Assembly (NCBI RefSeq): GCF_004924335.1
Contig: NZ_CP024633.1
Location: 3,782,001-3,846,000 of the forward strand
DNA from: Mycobacteroides salmoniphilum
GTDB lineage: Bacteria > Actinomycetota > Actinomycetes > Mycobacteriales > Mycobacteriaceae
Length of the DNA stretch: 64,000 bases
Reading direction: 5' to 3'
Shown: positions 25,406 through 33,867 of the stretch, piece after piece
How positions within the stretch are numbered: the first letter of the stretch is position 1
Layout of the letters: every line of letters starts with the position of its first letter
Made by a program: the position numbers and the translations under genes
Notes under the pieces: generated by a model
Databases searched by the model: none
Told to the model about the DNA's origin: nothing
Seen by the model: the letters and a program-made list of their open reading frames with translations, nothing else

Positions 25406-27476
25406 AGATCTTCACAAACTTGTCCGGCGAGTTCACCATGGGATCGCCTGCCACGCAACCAAATTCGGCAGCGAACGGCGCAACATTGGGCACCACGCCG
25501 TTGACGCGCAGCGCCGGAGGCGAATGCGGATCGCTGGCAAGCTGGGTAATCGCAGCCTCGGGGCGCTGTTTGTCTCGCCAGATCCGCGCGTAGTTCAGAA
25601 AGAACCGCTGCGTGTCGTTGAACCCGACGATGCCGCTGATCTTGTCGCCATCCTTCTTCTTGGCCAGCTCGGCGACCAGCGCGTCATAGGCGGTGTTGAC
25701 ACCCCCGAGATCCGCGATGTTCTCACCCAACGTGAGCTTGCCGTCGACATGTAGCTCCGGGTGGCCCGGAATCGGCGCGTAGGCATTGAACTGCTCCACC
25801 AGCCGGTTGGCGCGCTTCTCGAACTCTTCGCGATCGTTCGGAGTCCACCAATTGACCCGGTTGCCCTCACCGTCGAATTGGCTGCCCTCGTCGTCGAACG
25901 CATGGGTGAATTCGTGACCGATCACCGCACCGATACCGCCGTAGTTGAACGCCGGATCGCCCTTGGGGTCATAGAACGGTGCTTGCAGGATCGCGGCCGG
26001 AATGGTGATGCTGTTCTCGGTGGGGTCGTACTGAGCGTTGACCGTCTGCGGCGTCATTCCCCACAGCGATCGGTCGGTGGGATGCCCGATCTTGGCCATG
26101 TCGAAGTCGTGATTGAACTTCAACGCCGCAGCCCGGTCGACGTAGAAGTTATCGCCGGTCAGCTTCAGCTTGGAGAAATCCCGATTCTTGTCGGGGAAGC
26201 CCACCTTGAGGATCAGCTTGTCCCACTTACCCTTTGCGGCAAGTTTGGTCTGCGGGCTCATCCAGTCGACGGCCTCGATGCGTTTCCGTAGGGCCTCCTT
26301 GACATTGCCCACTACCTCGGTGGCCGCGCGCTTGGCGCGATCACTGAACATGCGGTCGACGTACAGCTGTCCCAGCGCCGGGCCCACCAGCGTGTTCACG
26401 ATCCCAAGGCCCTGCTCCCAGCGCTGCTTCTGCGCCGTGGTTCCGGTAAGCACCGACTCGTAGGTAAAAGCGTTGTCGCGGAATGCCTTGGATAACGCGT
26501 CGACCGATCTGTGCACCGCATGGAAGGTCAGATACGACTTCCACGTGTCCAGATCGGTAGTGGCGAGCAACCGATCGAACGTCGTGAAGAACTCGGTCTC
26601 GGCAAGGGAGAACGACCTGGCAACCGGGGCCCCGTGCGCCTTAAGGTAGGCACCCCATTCAAAATGCGGTGTCACTGCATTTGCCTGCGCGACGGTGACC
26701 AGCTTGTACTGGTTGGCCGGATCACGTTGCTGCACAGGGCTCAACGTCGCAGCGGCCAGTGCCGATTCGAGCGCGGCCACCTGTTCGGCACGGGCCTTGC
26801 CAACCTCCTGGTCCGCTCCGATCAATTCGAACGTCGATGCGATGTAGGTGCGATAGGCATGGAAGACCGACGCGTACTTGGGATCGGTGTAGTAGTCCTT
26901 GGCGGGCATGCCCAGCGCATCGGCCCTGGCGTAGCCGATCTGCTCGGTGGCATTGGCATAGTCGGCGCCGGCCTCGAAGCCGAACACCAGGTGCTGCCCC
27001 GTGGCGGCGTCGGTGGCCAGAAAGGCCGCGAGCGCCTCGGGTGAATTGATCTGATCGATCGCGGCGAGCGTCGGACGAACGGGGTCATATCCGGCCGCGT
27101 CGAGCTTCGCATCGTCGGTGGCGGCACGGTAGAGGAGACCGACCTGATAGTTGACCGACTCATGATCGGCAGTTCCGAGTCCGGCGACCGCACCCTCGAC
27201 GATCTCGTGCTGAACCTCACGGGACTGGTCGGCCAGCATGTCGAAGCTGCCATAACTGGACTTGTCCGCAGGGATGGTGGCCTGCTCGACCCATTTGGCG
27301 TTCACAAACCCGTTGAGATCGGCGCACGCGGCGAAACGCATGCTCAGCTGCGCGTTGTCGAACGTCGGAATGGGCACATTCGATGCCACCGGGGCGGTGG
27401 GCTGGTCCCGGGTACACCCGGAAATGGACATGGCCAGCACTAGCGCCGCCATACCGGCGGATCGACTCAGACGCAT
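25401..27476 (-). CDS. M13 family zinc metallopeptidase, lipoprotein type (Zmp1-related)
   Basis: About 691 residues from the ATG at 27476 (MRLSRSAGMAALVLAMSISGC); earlier starts are possible up to 27518. The lipobox SISGC predicts a membrane-anchored exported enzyme, unlike M. tuberculosis Zmp1, which as I recall has no normal signal peptide. The neprilysin-type zinc site is GHEFTHAFDDEGSQFD (HExxH, 25902-25916), with ENIADLGG carrying the third zinc ligand. NAYY-like substrate segments are replaced by VNAQYDPTENSITIPAAIL. It should cleave peptides outside the cytoplasmic membrane. Confidence 0.92.
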   Translation of the reverse strand: MRLSRSAGMAALVLAMSISGCTRDQPTAPVASNVPIPTFDNAQLSMRFAACADLNGFVNAKWVEQATIPADKSSYGSFDMLADQSREVQHEIVEGAVAGLGTADHESVNYQVGLLYRAATDDAKLDAAGYDPVRPTLAAIDQINSPEALAAFLATDAATGQHLVFGFEAGADYANATEQIGYARADALGMPAKDYYTDPKYASVFHAYRTYIASTFELIGADQEVGKARAEQVAALESALAAATLSPVQQRDPANQYKLVTVAQANAVTPHFEWGAYLKAHGAPVARSFSLAETEFFTTFDRLLATTDLDTWKSYLTFHAVHRSVDALSKAFRDNAFTYESVLTGTTAQKQRWEQGLGIVNTLVGPALGQLYVDRMFSDRAKRAATEVVGNVKEALRKRIEAVDWMSPQTKLAAKGKWDKLILKVGFPDKNRDFSKLKLTGDNFYVDRAAALKFNHDFDMAKIGHPTDRSLWGMTPQTVNAQYDPTENSITIPAAILQAPFYDPKGDPAFNYGGIGAVIGHEFTHAFDDEGSQFDGEGNRVNWWTPNDREEFEKRANRLVEQFNAYAPIPGHPELHVDGKLTLGENIADLGGVNTAYDALVAELAKKKDGDKISGIVGFNDTQRFFLNYARIWRDKQRPEAAITQLASDPHSPPALRVNGVVPNVAPFAAEFGCVAGDPMVNSPDKFVKIW

Positions 27477-27583
27477 GCCCACCATTTTGCCCATCTGAAA
27501 CGCTACGTCGAGCCTCACGCTGTGGCGGGTTTCACGGAGAGGAGGAATTGGTTCGACTCGCTAACGGTCGTACGCTGACACGA

Positions 27584-28363
27584 GTGCCGGTGCAGGAGAT
27601 GTTTTTCATCGCGCTTGCCGCGTTCGGGGCAGGCGCGATCAACGTGGTCGCCGGGTCCGGCACCCTTATCACCTTCCCCACCCTTATCGCCTTTGGTTAT
27701 CCACCCGTGGTCGCGACGATGTCGAATGCCGTCGGGTTGACGGTCGGGAGCATGACGGGCGTATGGGGGTACCGCCGCGAACTGTCCGGTCAATGGTCCC
27801 GCCTTAAGTGGCAGATACCCGCGGTGCTGGTCGGCGCGCTCATTGGATCGTTCCTGTTGCTGCACCTGCCCGAGAAGACGTTCGTGACCATCGTGCCGGT
27901 GCTGCTCATCCTCGCGCTGGTTCTCGTGGTAGTCGGCCCGAAGATCCAAGCCTGGGCGCGTCGGCGTTCCGAAGCACAGGGCCTGGATGCCGATCATGTC
28001 CCTCCGGGCCGCATGGCAGCACTCACCGGAGGCAACTTCCTTGTCGGGATCTACGGCGGGTATTTCACTGCAGCCCAAGGGATCATGCAGATCGCGGTGA
28101 TGGGCGCACTGCTACCCGAGTCCATGCAACGGATGAACGCGGCCAAGAATGTACTGGCCATGATCACCAATATCGTTGCCGCCCTTGCATACACGATCGT
28201 CGCCTTCGACCGGGTGAGCTGGACGGCGGCCGGAATCATCGCGGCGGGCTCGTTCGTGGGTGGGCTGGCCGGCGCACGGTGGGGACGCAGGCTCTCGCCC
28301 GGTGCCCTGCGTGTGGTCATCGTGACGGTGGGCCTGATCGGCCTGTGGCGCCTGCTCTTCTGA
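27584..28363 (+). CDS. TSUP-family (TauE/SafE) membrane transporter
   Basis: About 259 residues from the GTG at 27584; TTG 27548, directly after GGAGAGGAGG, gives 12 more residues and may be the true start. Eight hydrophobic segments and the repeated family pattern AGAINVVAGSGTLITFPTL near the N terminus and TGGNFLVGIYGGYFTAAQG in the second half identify the family. Members move sulfite, sulfonates or other organic anions out of or into the cell; the substrate is not readable. It is divergent from the peptidase gene. Confidence 0.88.
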   Translation: MPVQEMFFIALAAFGAGAINVVAGSGTLITFPTLIAFGYPPVVATMSNAVGLTVGSMTGVWGYRRELSGQWSRLKWQIPAVLVGALIGSFLLLHLPEKTFVTIVPVLLILALVLVVVGPKIQAWARRRSEAQGLDADHVPPGRMAALTGGNFLVGIYGGYFTAAQGIMQIAVMGALLPESMQRMNAAKNVLAMITNIVAALAYTIVAFDRVSWTAAGIIAAGSFVGGLAGARWGRRLSPGALRVVIVTVGLIGLWRLLF

Positions 28364-28364
28364 G

Positions 28365-28427
28365 CGTCGACACGCCGCGTTTCGATCTGTTTCGCGAGTA
28401 GCTCGCGCACAACACGGCGTGCCGACG
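28365..28427. terminator. nested inverted repeat at the 3' ends of convergent genes
   Basis: The outer arms at 28365-28377 and 28415-28427 match at 12 of 13 positions. Inside them lies a perfect hairpin CGCGAG-TAG-CTCGCG (28393-28407). The element starts two bases after the TSUP stop and ends ten bases before the stop of the minus-strand lipoprotein gene, so a bidirectional terminator is likely. The left arm shares a 13-mer (28369-28381) with another 3'-end hairpin at 47295-47307. Confidence 0.65.
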
Positions 28428-28436
28428 GTAAGTGAC

Positions 28437-29027
28437 CTAGGCGGTCTCGATGAAGGCGCCCGCCGTCGTATAGCGGACATTCTTACTGGCACGCGGACTT
28501 CCCACGACCACCTGAATCTTGGGCTCTGGCTCATTGGCAAAGAACTTCTCGATGGTCAGCACGCTCACCTTGCCGTCCGGCACACCGGAATCCTGCACCG
28601 CCGAACTCAGCACGCTCGACAGCACGGCCGGAGTAACGATGTCACTCTTGAAGGAACTCTCTTCGACGACGCCCGGCTCATTGCGGCTGACGTCAACGGG
28701 CCTGACCGTGACACCCGCACCGTCGTATCGGTACTCGTCGACGTTCTTCGGCTTCTTCGGATCGATGGCCTGCACGGCCACCGAGGTGTACCCGCTGATG
28801 GTGAACATCAGATAGTCGGCCGAGCTCACGCCGATCTTGTCGTTGATGGCGGTCAGGGCCTTGGTCAGCTCGTCGGCATTCCACCGTTCGACGGTGTCCT
28901 GGCTCGGCGCCCCGGCGGCCTGCGATGCCACCGATTCCAGCTTCTCCGTCGCCTGTTGACGAATGTCGGAACACCCGACCGTTGTCAGACTCAAGGCCAC
29001 ACCGAGCGCGATCACACGCGTAAACAC
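28437..29027 (-). CDS. lipoprotein of unknown function
   Basis: 196 residues. The signal peptide MFTRVIALGVALSLTTVGC ends in a lipobox with Cys19. The mature protein is hydrophilic, with an early helical stretch (SDIRQQATEKLESVASQAAG) and a mixed fold with VRPVDVSRNEPG and KVSVLTIEKFF. No known domain is recognised. It is probably anchored on the outside of the cytoplasmic membrane. It stands 43 bases after the copper ATPase gene on the same strand and may be expressed with it. Confidence 0.75.
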   Translation of the reverse strand: MFTRVIALGVALSLTTVGCSDIRQQATEKLESVASQAAGAPSQDTVERWNADELTKALTAINDKIGVSSADYLMFTISGYTSVAVQAIDPKKPKNVDEYRYDGAGVTVRPVDVSRNEPGVVEESSFKSDIVTPAVLSSVLSSAVQDSGVPDGKVSVLTIEKFFANEPEPKIQVVVGSPRASKNVRYTTAGAFIETA

Positions 29028-29070
29028 CTACGACTCCTCCTCGGGATCCTCACAGCATTCGGTAAGGAAC

Positions 29071-31248
29071 CTAGCGGAAGGTTCGCAGCCGCAGGCTGTT
29101 CAGTACCACGAAGACCGATGACATCGCCATCGCTGCGCCAGCGATCATCGGATTGAGCAAACCCAGGGCGGCGAGCGGAATGGCAGCGGTGTTGTAGGCG
29201 AATGCCCAGAACAGGTTGGCCTTGATGGTGCCAAGCGTCTTGCGCGACAACCGCAGTGCCGTCGGCACGGTAGTCAGGTCACCGCGCACCAGGGTCAGGT
29301 CGCTCGCCTCGATCGCGGCGTCGGTACCGGTGCCCATGGCCATCCCGATATCGGCCGTGGCCAGCGCGGCGGAGTCGTTGACACCGTCGCCCACCATCGC
29401 GACCTTCTTCCCTTCGGCCTGCAGGCGTGTGACGACGTCGGCCTTCTCGGTGGGTTTGACACCGGCGATGACATTGCTCGCCGCGATGCCGACTTCTTCG
29501 GCCACGCGGGCGGCCACCTCGGCGTTGTCGCCCGTCAGTAGCACCGGGGTGATGCCCATGGCCTTGAGCTCGTCGATGGCCTGCCGACTCGACGGCTTCA
29601 CCGTGTCCGCCACCTCGATCTCGCCGCGGCGCAGTCCACCCCAGCTGACCGCCGCGGTGGTGTTCTTACCCGCGATGGCTTCAATCGAAACCTCTTGGCC
29701 GTCAACAACACCGGTAACACCGATACCGGGCTCGTTACGGAAACCCACCACCGGCGACAACGTCAGCCCACGCGTCCGCGCCGACTCCACGATGGCCTTG
29801 GCGACCGGATGCTCGGAGGCCGACTCCACCGATGCGGCGATGCGCAGGATCTCGTCGGCGTCGGAGACACCGGACCCGATGCTGCGCCGCACGGCCACGA
29901 CGCTCATCGCACCGGTGGTCACGGTGCCCGTCTTGTCGAGCACGACGGTGTCGATGTTCTTGACGTTCTCCAGCACCTCGGGGCCCTTGATCAGCACGCC
30001 GAGCTGCGCACCCCGCCCGGTGCCCACGAGAATCGCTGTGGGCGTAGCTAATCCCAGTGCGCACGGGCACGCGATGATCAACACAGCGACGGCCGCGGTG
30101 AACGCCGACGAGAGCGGATAGCCCTGCGCCACCCAGCCCACGAACGTCAGGGCCGCGATACCGAGCACAACGGGTACGAACACCGACGACACCCGGTCGG
30201 CAAGTCGCTGCACCTGCGCCTTGCCGGTCTGCGCATCCGACACCAGCCGTGCCATCCGGGCCAGCTGCGTATCGGCACCTACCTTGTGGGCGCGCACGAC
30301 GATCCGTCCGTGCGTGTTGACGTAACCGCCCACCACCGGATCTCCCGCGCCCACCTCGACGGGTACAGACTCGCCGGTCATGGTGGAGGTATCCAACGCC
30401 GAATGGCCATCGACCACCACACCGTCGGTGGCGATGCGCTCCCCCGGCCGCACGACGAATTGGTCACCCACAGCCAATTGGTCGACGGGGATGCGAGTCT
30501 CGTGTCCGCCGCGCAGCACCGCGACATCCTTGGCGCCCAGCGACAGCAGTGCGCGCAGCGCCGAGCCCGCCGACCGCTTGGCGCGTGACTCCGCGAAGCG
30601 GCCCGCGAGCAGGAATACGGTGACCGCCGCGACCACCTCAAAGTAGACGTGGATGTCGCCGTGGGTATGCCCGGCGCCAGCGAACAGCACCCACAGCGAC
30701 CACACGTACGCGGCGATGGTGCCCAGCGACACCAGGGTGTCCATCGTCGAGGCGCCATGGCGTGCGTTGACGAACGCCGCACGGTGGAACGGGTAGCCGC
30801 CCCACACCAGGATCGGGGTGGTCAGTGCCGCGACCACAATCTCCCAGCCGGTGAAATGCCAGGGCATCACCATCGAGATGGCCACCACCGGGATGGCCAG
30901 GATGAGCGAGCCGATGAGCCGGGCCCTGAGCTGACCATCGGGCACATCGTGGTTCATGTGGTCCCGCGGATCGAGACCGTCATGCTCGTGGCCGGCCTGA
31001 TGAGCACCGGCCTGAGAGCCGCCGACTACCTGGGCCTTGTAGCCGACCGACTCGACGGCCTTGACCAAGTCATCATCGGAGATCGAACCGTCGTGCTCGA
31101 CACGAGCGCTTTCCAGCGCCAGGTTTACGCGCGCCGTCACGCCCTCGAGTTTGTTGAGCCCTTTTTCCACGCGGGACGCGCACGAGGCACATGTCATGCC
31201 ATGAAGGCGCAGATCAGTGGTCTCCATGCCCGTGTCAACAAACTCCAT
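29071..31248 (-). CDS. copper-transporting P1B-type ATPase
   Basis: 725 residues. An N-terminal HMA domain carries GMTCASCASR; a His-rich linker (HQAGHEHDGLDPRDHMNHD) follows. The transmembrane metal site is ACPCALGLATP, the phosphorylated aspartate is in DKTGTVTTG, the HP locus is SEHPVAKAI, and GDGVNDSAALATADIGMAMG is the hinge. It exports Cu(I) from the cytoplasm. A TACCC-N5-GGGTA palindrome just upstream fits the RicR/CsoR copper repressors. ATG 31248 lies six bases after a TACCAT -10 box, so the transcript is probably leaderless; a second ATG at 31227 is possible. Confidence 0.94.
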   Translation of the reverse strand: MEFVDTGMETTDLRLHGMTCASCASRVEKGLNKLEGVTARVNLALESARVEHDGSISDDDLVKAVESVGYKAQVVGGSQAGAHQAGHEHDGLDPRDHMNHDVPDGQLRARLIGSLILAIPVVAISMVMPWHFTGWEIVVAALTTPILVWGGYPFHRAAFVNARHGASTMDTLVSLGTIAAYVWSLWVLFAGAGHTHGDIHVYFEVVAAVTVFLLAGRFAESRAKRSAGSALRALLSLGAKDVAVLRGGHETRIPVDQLAVGDQFVVRPGERIATDGVVVDGHSALDTSTMTGESVPVEVGAGDPVVGGYVNTHGRIVVRAHKVGADTQLARMARLVSDAQTGKAQVQRLADRVSSVFVPVVLGIAALTFVGWVAQGYPLSSAFTAAVAVLIIACPCALGLATPTAILVGTGRGAQLGVLIKGPEVLENVKNIDTVVLDKTGTVTTGAMSVVAVRRSIGSGVSDADEILRIAASVESASEHPVAKAIVESARTRGLTLSPVVGFRNEPGIGVTGVVDGQEVSIEAIAGKNTTAAVSWGGLRRGEIEVADTVKPSSRQAIDELKAMGITPVLLTGDNAEVAARVAEEVGIAASNVIAGVKPTEKADVVTRLQAEGKKVAMVGDGVNDSAALATADIGMAMGTGTDAAIEASDLTLVRGDLTTVPTALRLSRKTLGTIKANLFWAFAYNTAAIPLAALGLLNPMIAGAAMAMSSVFVVLNSLRLRTFR

Positions 31249-31258
31249 GTCTAAATGG

Positions 31259-31273
31259 TACCCCTAGGGGGTA
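31259..31273. promoter_or_regulatory. RicR/CsoR-type copper operator with leaderless promoter
   Basis: TACCC-CTAGG-GGGTA matches the TACCC-N5-GGGTA pattern reported for RicR sites. It ends 11 bases before the ATG of the copper ATPase on the minus strand and overlaps its -10 box (TACCAT, 31260-31255). Copper-responsive derepression is expected; no copper regulator gene lies in the window. Confidence 0.85.
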
Positions 31274-31295
31274 CTAATCGATAGGGTGATCTGCA

Positions 31296-32054
31296 CTACT
31301 GGCGCCGGCGGGCTGCCACGATCTGCAGCGGCATCGGCAGCTGAACCCTGGCCCGAAGCTCGACAACGATCGACGGGTCCGCATGCGCAGCCAGGGTACG
31401 CAACGCCTTCGGACCGTAGGCGCGCAACTGGCTGATCGCACCATCATGAGCAACCGGACGCACCCAACCCACGGCCGCCGCGACGAGGAATGCCGGAGCC
31501 AACAGCGGAGCCGGCAAGCGCAGCAAGTCGATAATCAAGAGCGTGCGCCCCACCCTGGTGCCCTCGGAGAACACCTTCGCCGCACGTGACGGCGCGAGAT
31601 GGTGAAACGACAGCGCGAACACCACCTGATCGAATGACCCGTCCCCTGCGTCGATAGCTGTGGCATCCATGGCCCGAACAGTGACCCGGGAATCCGAACC
31701 CAGATCGGACGCCGCGATACCCGCGACAGAGGTGGGCTCGATATCCGTCACCGTGATCGAAGCATCAGGACGTAGCTTCAGCAGTTCACGAGACAGACCG
31801 CCGTGGGCGGCACCGAGCTCAAGCACCCGGGGGTTGTCGATGCCGACAAGAAACCCGGCCGCCTGCTCCGCATTCCATCTGTGCAGGCCCTTCTTCTCAC
31901 CCATGAGATCGAGGGACGCAACGACGGCCCGCTTCTTCGCAGGAACATCGTCGCGGTCCAGATACTCGAGTCGGCCCGTCTGCAATGCGCGGTCAAGCAC
32001 GCAGGCACCGTATCCAGCGCGCGGCATCACGTCGATATCAGCGGTGTTCGTCAT
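31296..32054 (-). CDS. class I SAM-dependent methyltransferase
   Basis: 252 residues. RVLELGAAHGGLSRELL is motif I with the SAM-binding glycines, TVTDIEP follows as motif II, and SFDQVVFALSFHHLAP as motif III/IV. It is a soluble methyltransferase of the Methyltransf_11/25 type with a C-terminal extension. The methyl acceptor is unknown. GGTGGGG precedes the ATG at 32054. A perfect 12-bp palindrome lies directly upstream, so it is probably under a dedicated repressor that is not obvious in the neighbourhood. Confidence 0.85.
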   Translation of the reverse strand: MTNTADIDVMPRAGYGACVLDRALQTGRLEYLDRDDVPAKKRAVVASLDLMGEKKGLHRWNAEQAAGFLVGIDNPRVLELGAAHGGLSRELLKLRPDASITVTDIEPTSVAGIAASDLGSDSRVTVRAMDATAIDAGDGSFDQVVFALSFHHLAPSRAAKVFSEGTRVGRTLLIIDLLRLPAPLLAPAFLVAAAVGWVRPVAHDGAISQLRAYGPKALRTLAAHADPSIVVELRARVQLPMPLQIVAARRRQ

Positions 32055-32065
32055 GACCCCACCGT

Positions 32066-32096
32066 ATTCCTATGTCAGCCATATTGACATAGGAAT
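32066..32096. promoter_or_regulatory. perfect palindrome upstream of the methyltransferase
   Basis: ATTCCTATGTCA-N7-TGACATAGGAAT, two perfect 12-base arms (32066-32077 and 32085-32096), 12 bases upstream of the ATG on the minus strand. It has the size of a TetR/MarR operator. It ends exactly at the stop codon area of the minus-strand gene at 32096-32365. Confidence 0.8.
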
Positions 32097-32365
32097 TAGC
32101 TGTGAATTGAAAGTCTCGCATCGCGATGATCGCGAACACCCCGCGATATCGCCATGACCAGGAATATCCCGGCGAGAGCGGTGAGCGCGAGCGCCCGAGC
32201 CACGCATGCGCCATCCAATGCGGTGAAGTACAACGTCGGCTCACCCTTGGCCACGGGTGCGACCTCGGTGGGTACGCGGGCGGCCACCGCCGCCCAGCCG
32301 GCGAGTGCCATCGCCACCGCTGCGATGGCCAGATCCACCGCTACCCGCTTGCCAAACTTCACCAC
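32096..32365 (-). CDS. small two-span membrane protein
   Basis: 89 residues with hydrophobic stretches at about 10-32 and 57-75. No known domain. It is the last of four small membrane-protein genes that follow one another downstream of hemB on the minus strand with overlapping ends (7-base overlap with the DUF3093 gene), so it is part of one transcript. GTG at 32365 or 32362. Confidence 0.68.
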   Translation of the reverse strand: MVKFGKRVAVDLAIAAVAMALAGWAAVAARVPTEVAPVAKGEPTLYFTALDGACVARALALTALAGIFLVMAISRGVRDHRDARLSIHS

Positions 32366-32877
32366 TGCTCACTCTCGGTATCGAGCTCCGGGTCATCGCC
32401 CAGATCCATGCCTGCCGGCGGCGCGGGCACCAACGTGGTGAGCGCCGTCCGCAGCTCCTCATGTTTCTTGGCCCACGCCTGCGCGCGACGCCCCCCTGTC
32501 AGGCGCAGACCGACGGGTTTGCGTCCCTTGGGCACCCCGGTCAGCTCTCCCAGCGGACGGGATTCCTCCCAGATGTAGCGGTCGGCGTCGGGATACAGCC
32601 ACTTTATCTGGCTGATCGCCAGCGTCTCACCCCCCTGGCGGAGCTCGGTGGGCGTCAGTTCCACGGTGGCGTGCACCCGCGCGGCATAGATCTGCAGCGC
32701 GAGGAAGAAGGCGACGATGGCCGCCGTGATCGCCGGCATCACGGGGCTCATGCCCGCATTGCCCCACAGCTGAAGTCCGAACATGATGAGCCCGGCGAGT
32801 GGGCCGAGCAGGAGCCATCGCCACCGGCCACCGGGTTCATAAAACAGACGCGGTTCGGCCTCTGACACGTCAGCCAT
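32359..32877 (-). CDS. DUF3093-like membrane protein
   Basis: 172 residues from the ATG at 32877, preceded by GGGGGTGAAC. Two membrane helices near the N terminus (LLLGPLAGLIMFGLQLWG and MPAITAAIVAFFLALQIYAA) are followed by a soluble domain with VELTPTELRQGGETL, a tryptophan-rich stretch (WLYPDADRYIWEES) and a basic loop, the pattern of actinobacterial DUF3093 proteins. Function unknown. It overlaps the upstream gene by eight bases. Confidence 0.75.
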   Translation of the reverse strand: MADVSEAEPRLFYEPGGRWRWLLLGPLAGLIMFGLQLWGNAGMSPVMPAITAAIVAFFLALQIYAARVHATVELTPTELRQGGETLAISQIKWLYPDADRYIWEESRPLGELTGVPKGRKPVGLRLTGGRRAQAWAKKHEELRTALTTLVPAPPAGMDLGDDPELDTESEQW

Positions 32878-33307
32878 GTTCACCCCCGTCAAACCAGTTC
32901 TGCGCGGTCGGCCTGATGATCAGCACATTGGCCACGACCAGGGACAGCGCGGCGACGAGCAGCAGCGGACCCACCGAACCGGTACTGGCCATCGCGATGG
33001 CCCCAAGCACCGAGACCAGCGAGAGGGCGATCAACGCCCGGCGGTAGCGCTTATCCCCCTGCCGCGTGCGCCCGGCGAGAAATGCGATACCGGCCGCCAG
33101 CAGGATGCACAACACGCCCCACGCCCGGAAGTAGGTGACGAGATTTCGTATCTCCGCGTCGGTCAGTTCGGGCTTCGCGGCGGCCCGCACCGCGTCGAAG
33201 CGCTGGGTCACCCCGGCCAGACCGTTGAGGAACAAGGCGGCCGATGAGACCACCCAGAACCAGAACGCCACATCGACGATGCGCGGGCGCGGTTGTTCGG
33301 GTGTCAT
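32870..33307 (-). CDS. four-span membrane protein, unknown function
   Basis: 145 residues with hydrophobic stretches near residues 12-30, 60-82, 90-106 and 111-130. The N terminus is MTPEQPRPRIVDVAFWFWVVSS. It resembles the small membrane proteins that follow hemB in M. tuberculosis (Rv0513/Rv0514 region). No catalytic motif is visible. It shares an operon with its overlapping downstream neighbour. Confidence 0.7.
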   Translation of the reverse strand: MTPEQPRPRIVDVAFWFWVVSSAALFLNGLAGVTQRFDAVRAAAKPELTDAEIRNLVTYFRAWGVLCILLAAGIAFLAGRTRQGDKRYRRALIALSLVSVLGAIAMASTGSVGPLLLVAALSLVVANVLIIRPTAQNWFDGGEHG

Positions 33308-33356
33308 TCGGGCCCCTTCATCATTTCGCGCATAATTCCGGCAGCGTATCGGGGTG

Positions 33357-33833
33357 CTAGCGCTGCCTCGTCAGGTACGCGGTGGAGTCCTCGCGATGCA
33401 ACAGGAATAGCCCGCCGCAGATCAAGACGGACGCGGTGATCCCCGAGAGCGCCTGCACAATCGCCGGCACACCCTCCAGGTCGACCAACCGCGTCGCGGT
33501 GAACACCACCGAACCCACCGCGCCACCGGTCAGGAAGGTGCGGGCCAGGCGGTATCCCGCGCGCATCAGGAAGATTCCGGTGACGACGAGAGCTCCCACC
33601 ACCACGACGATGAACCCGTTGAAGGCGTAGACCGTCCACAGCGGGGCGGCCTTGCGCACCTCGGGGTCCTGCTGCCATTGACCGACGTTCGCGGCCATGT
33701 AACTCACGATCATCAGCGGGAGCGAGGCCAGCCACAGCCAACAACCGGTGTCGATATCGTCGGGTCGCGGCTTGGCCGGACCTGCCGAGGGTTGTCCAGC
33801 CAATCCGCTCTGATTGTGCGGATCGGGATGCAT
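33357..33833 (-). CDS. four-span membrane protein downstream of hemB (Rv0513-like)
   Basis: 158 residues from the ATG at 33833 (a GTG one codon upstream is also possible). A Pro-rich N terminus (PSAGPAKPRPDDIDTG) precedes four hydrophobic segments. It sits 31 bases after the hemB stop on the same strand, the place of Rv0513. Function unknown; association with the haem operon is by position only. Confidence 0.72.
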   Translation of the reverse strand: MHPDPHNQSGLAGQPSAGPAKPRPDDIDTGCWLWLASLPLMIVSYMAANVGQWQQDPEVRKAAPLWTVYAFNGFIVVVVGALVVTGIFLMRAGYRLARTFLTGGAVGSVVFTATRLVDLEGVPAIVQALSGITASVLICGGLFLLHREDSTAYLTRQR

Positions 33834-33867
33834 CACGCGACCACGGTAGTGGAAGGGGACAAACCGT

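Noticed and set aside
2224-32096. Same regulator for the operators at 2224-2251 and 32066-32096
   Set aside because: Both hold ATGTCA/TGACAT halves, but the distance between halves is 8 in one and 7 in the other, so they are on different helical phase and the outer arms differ.
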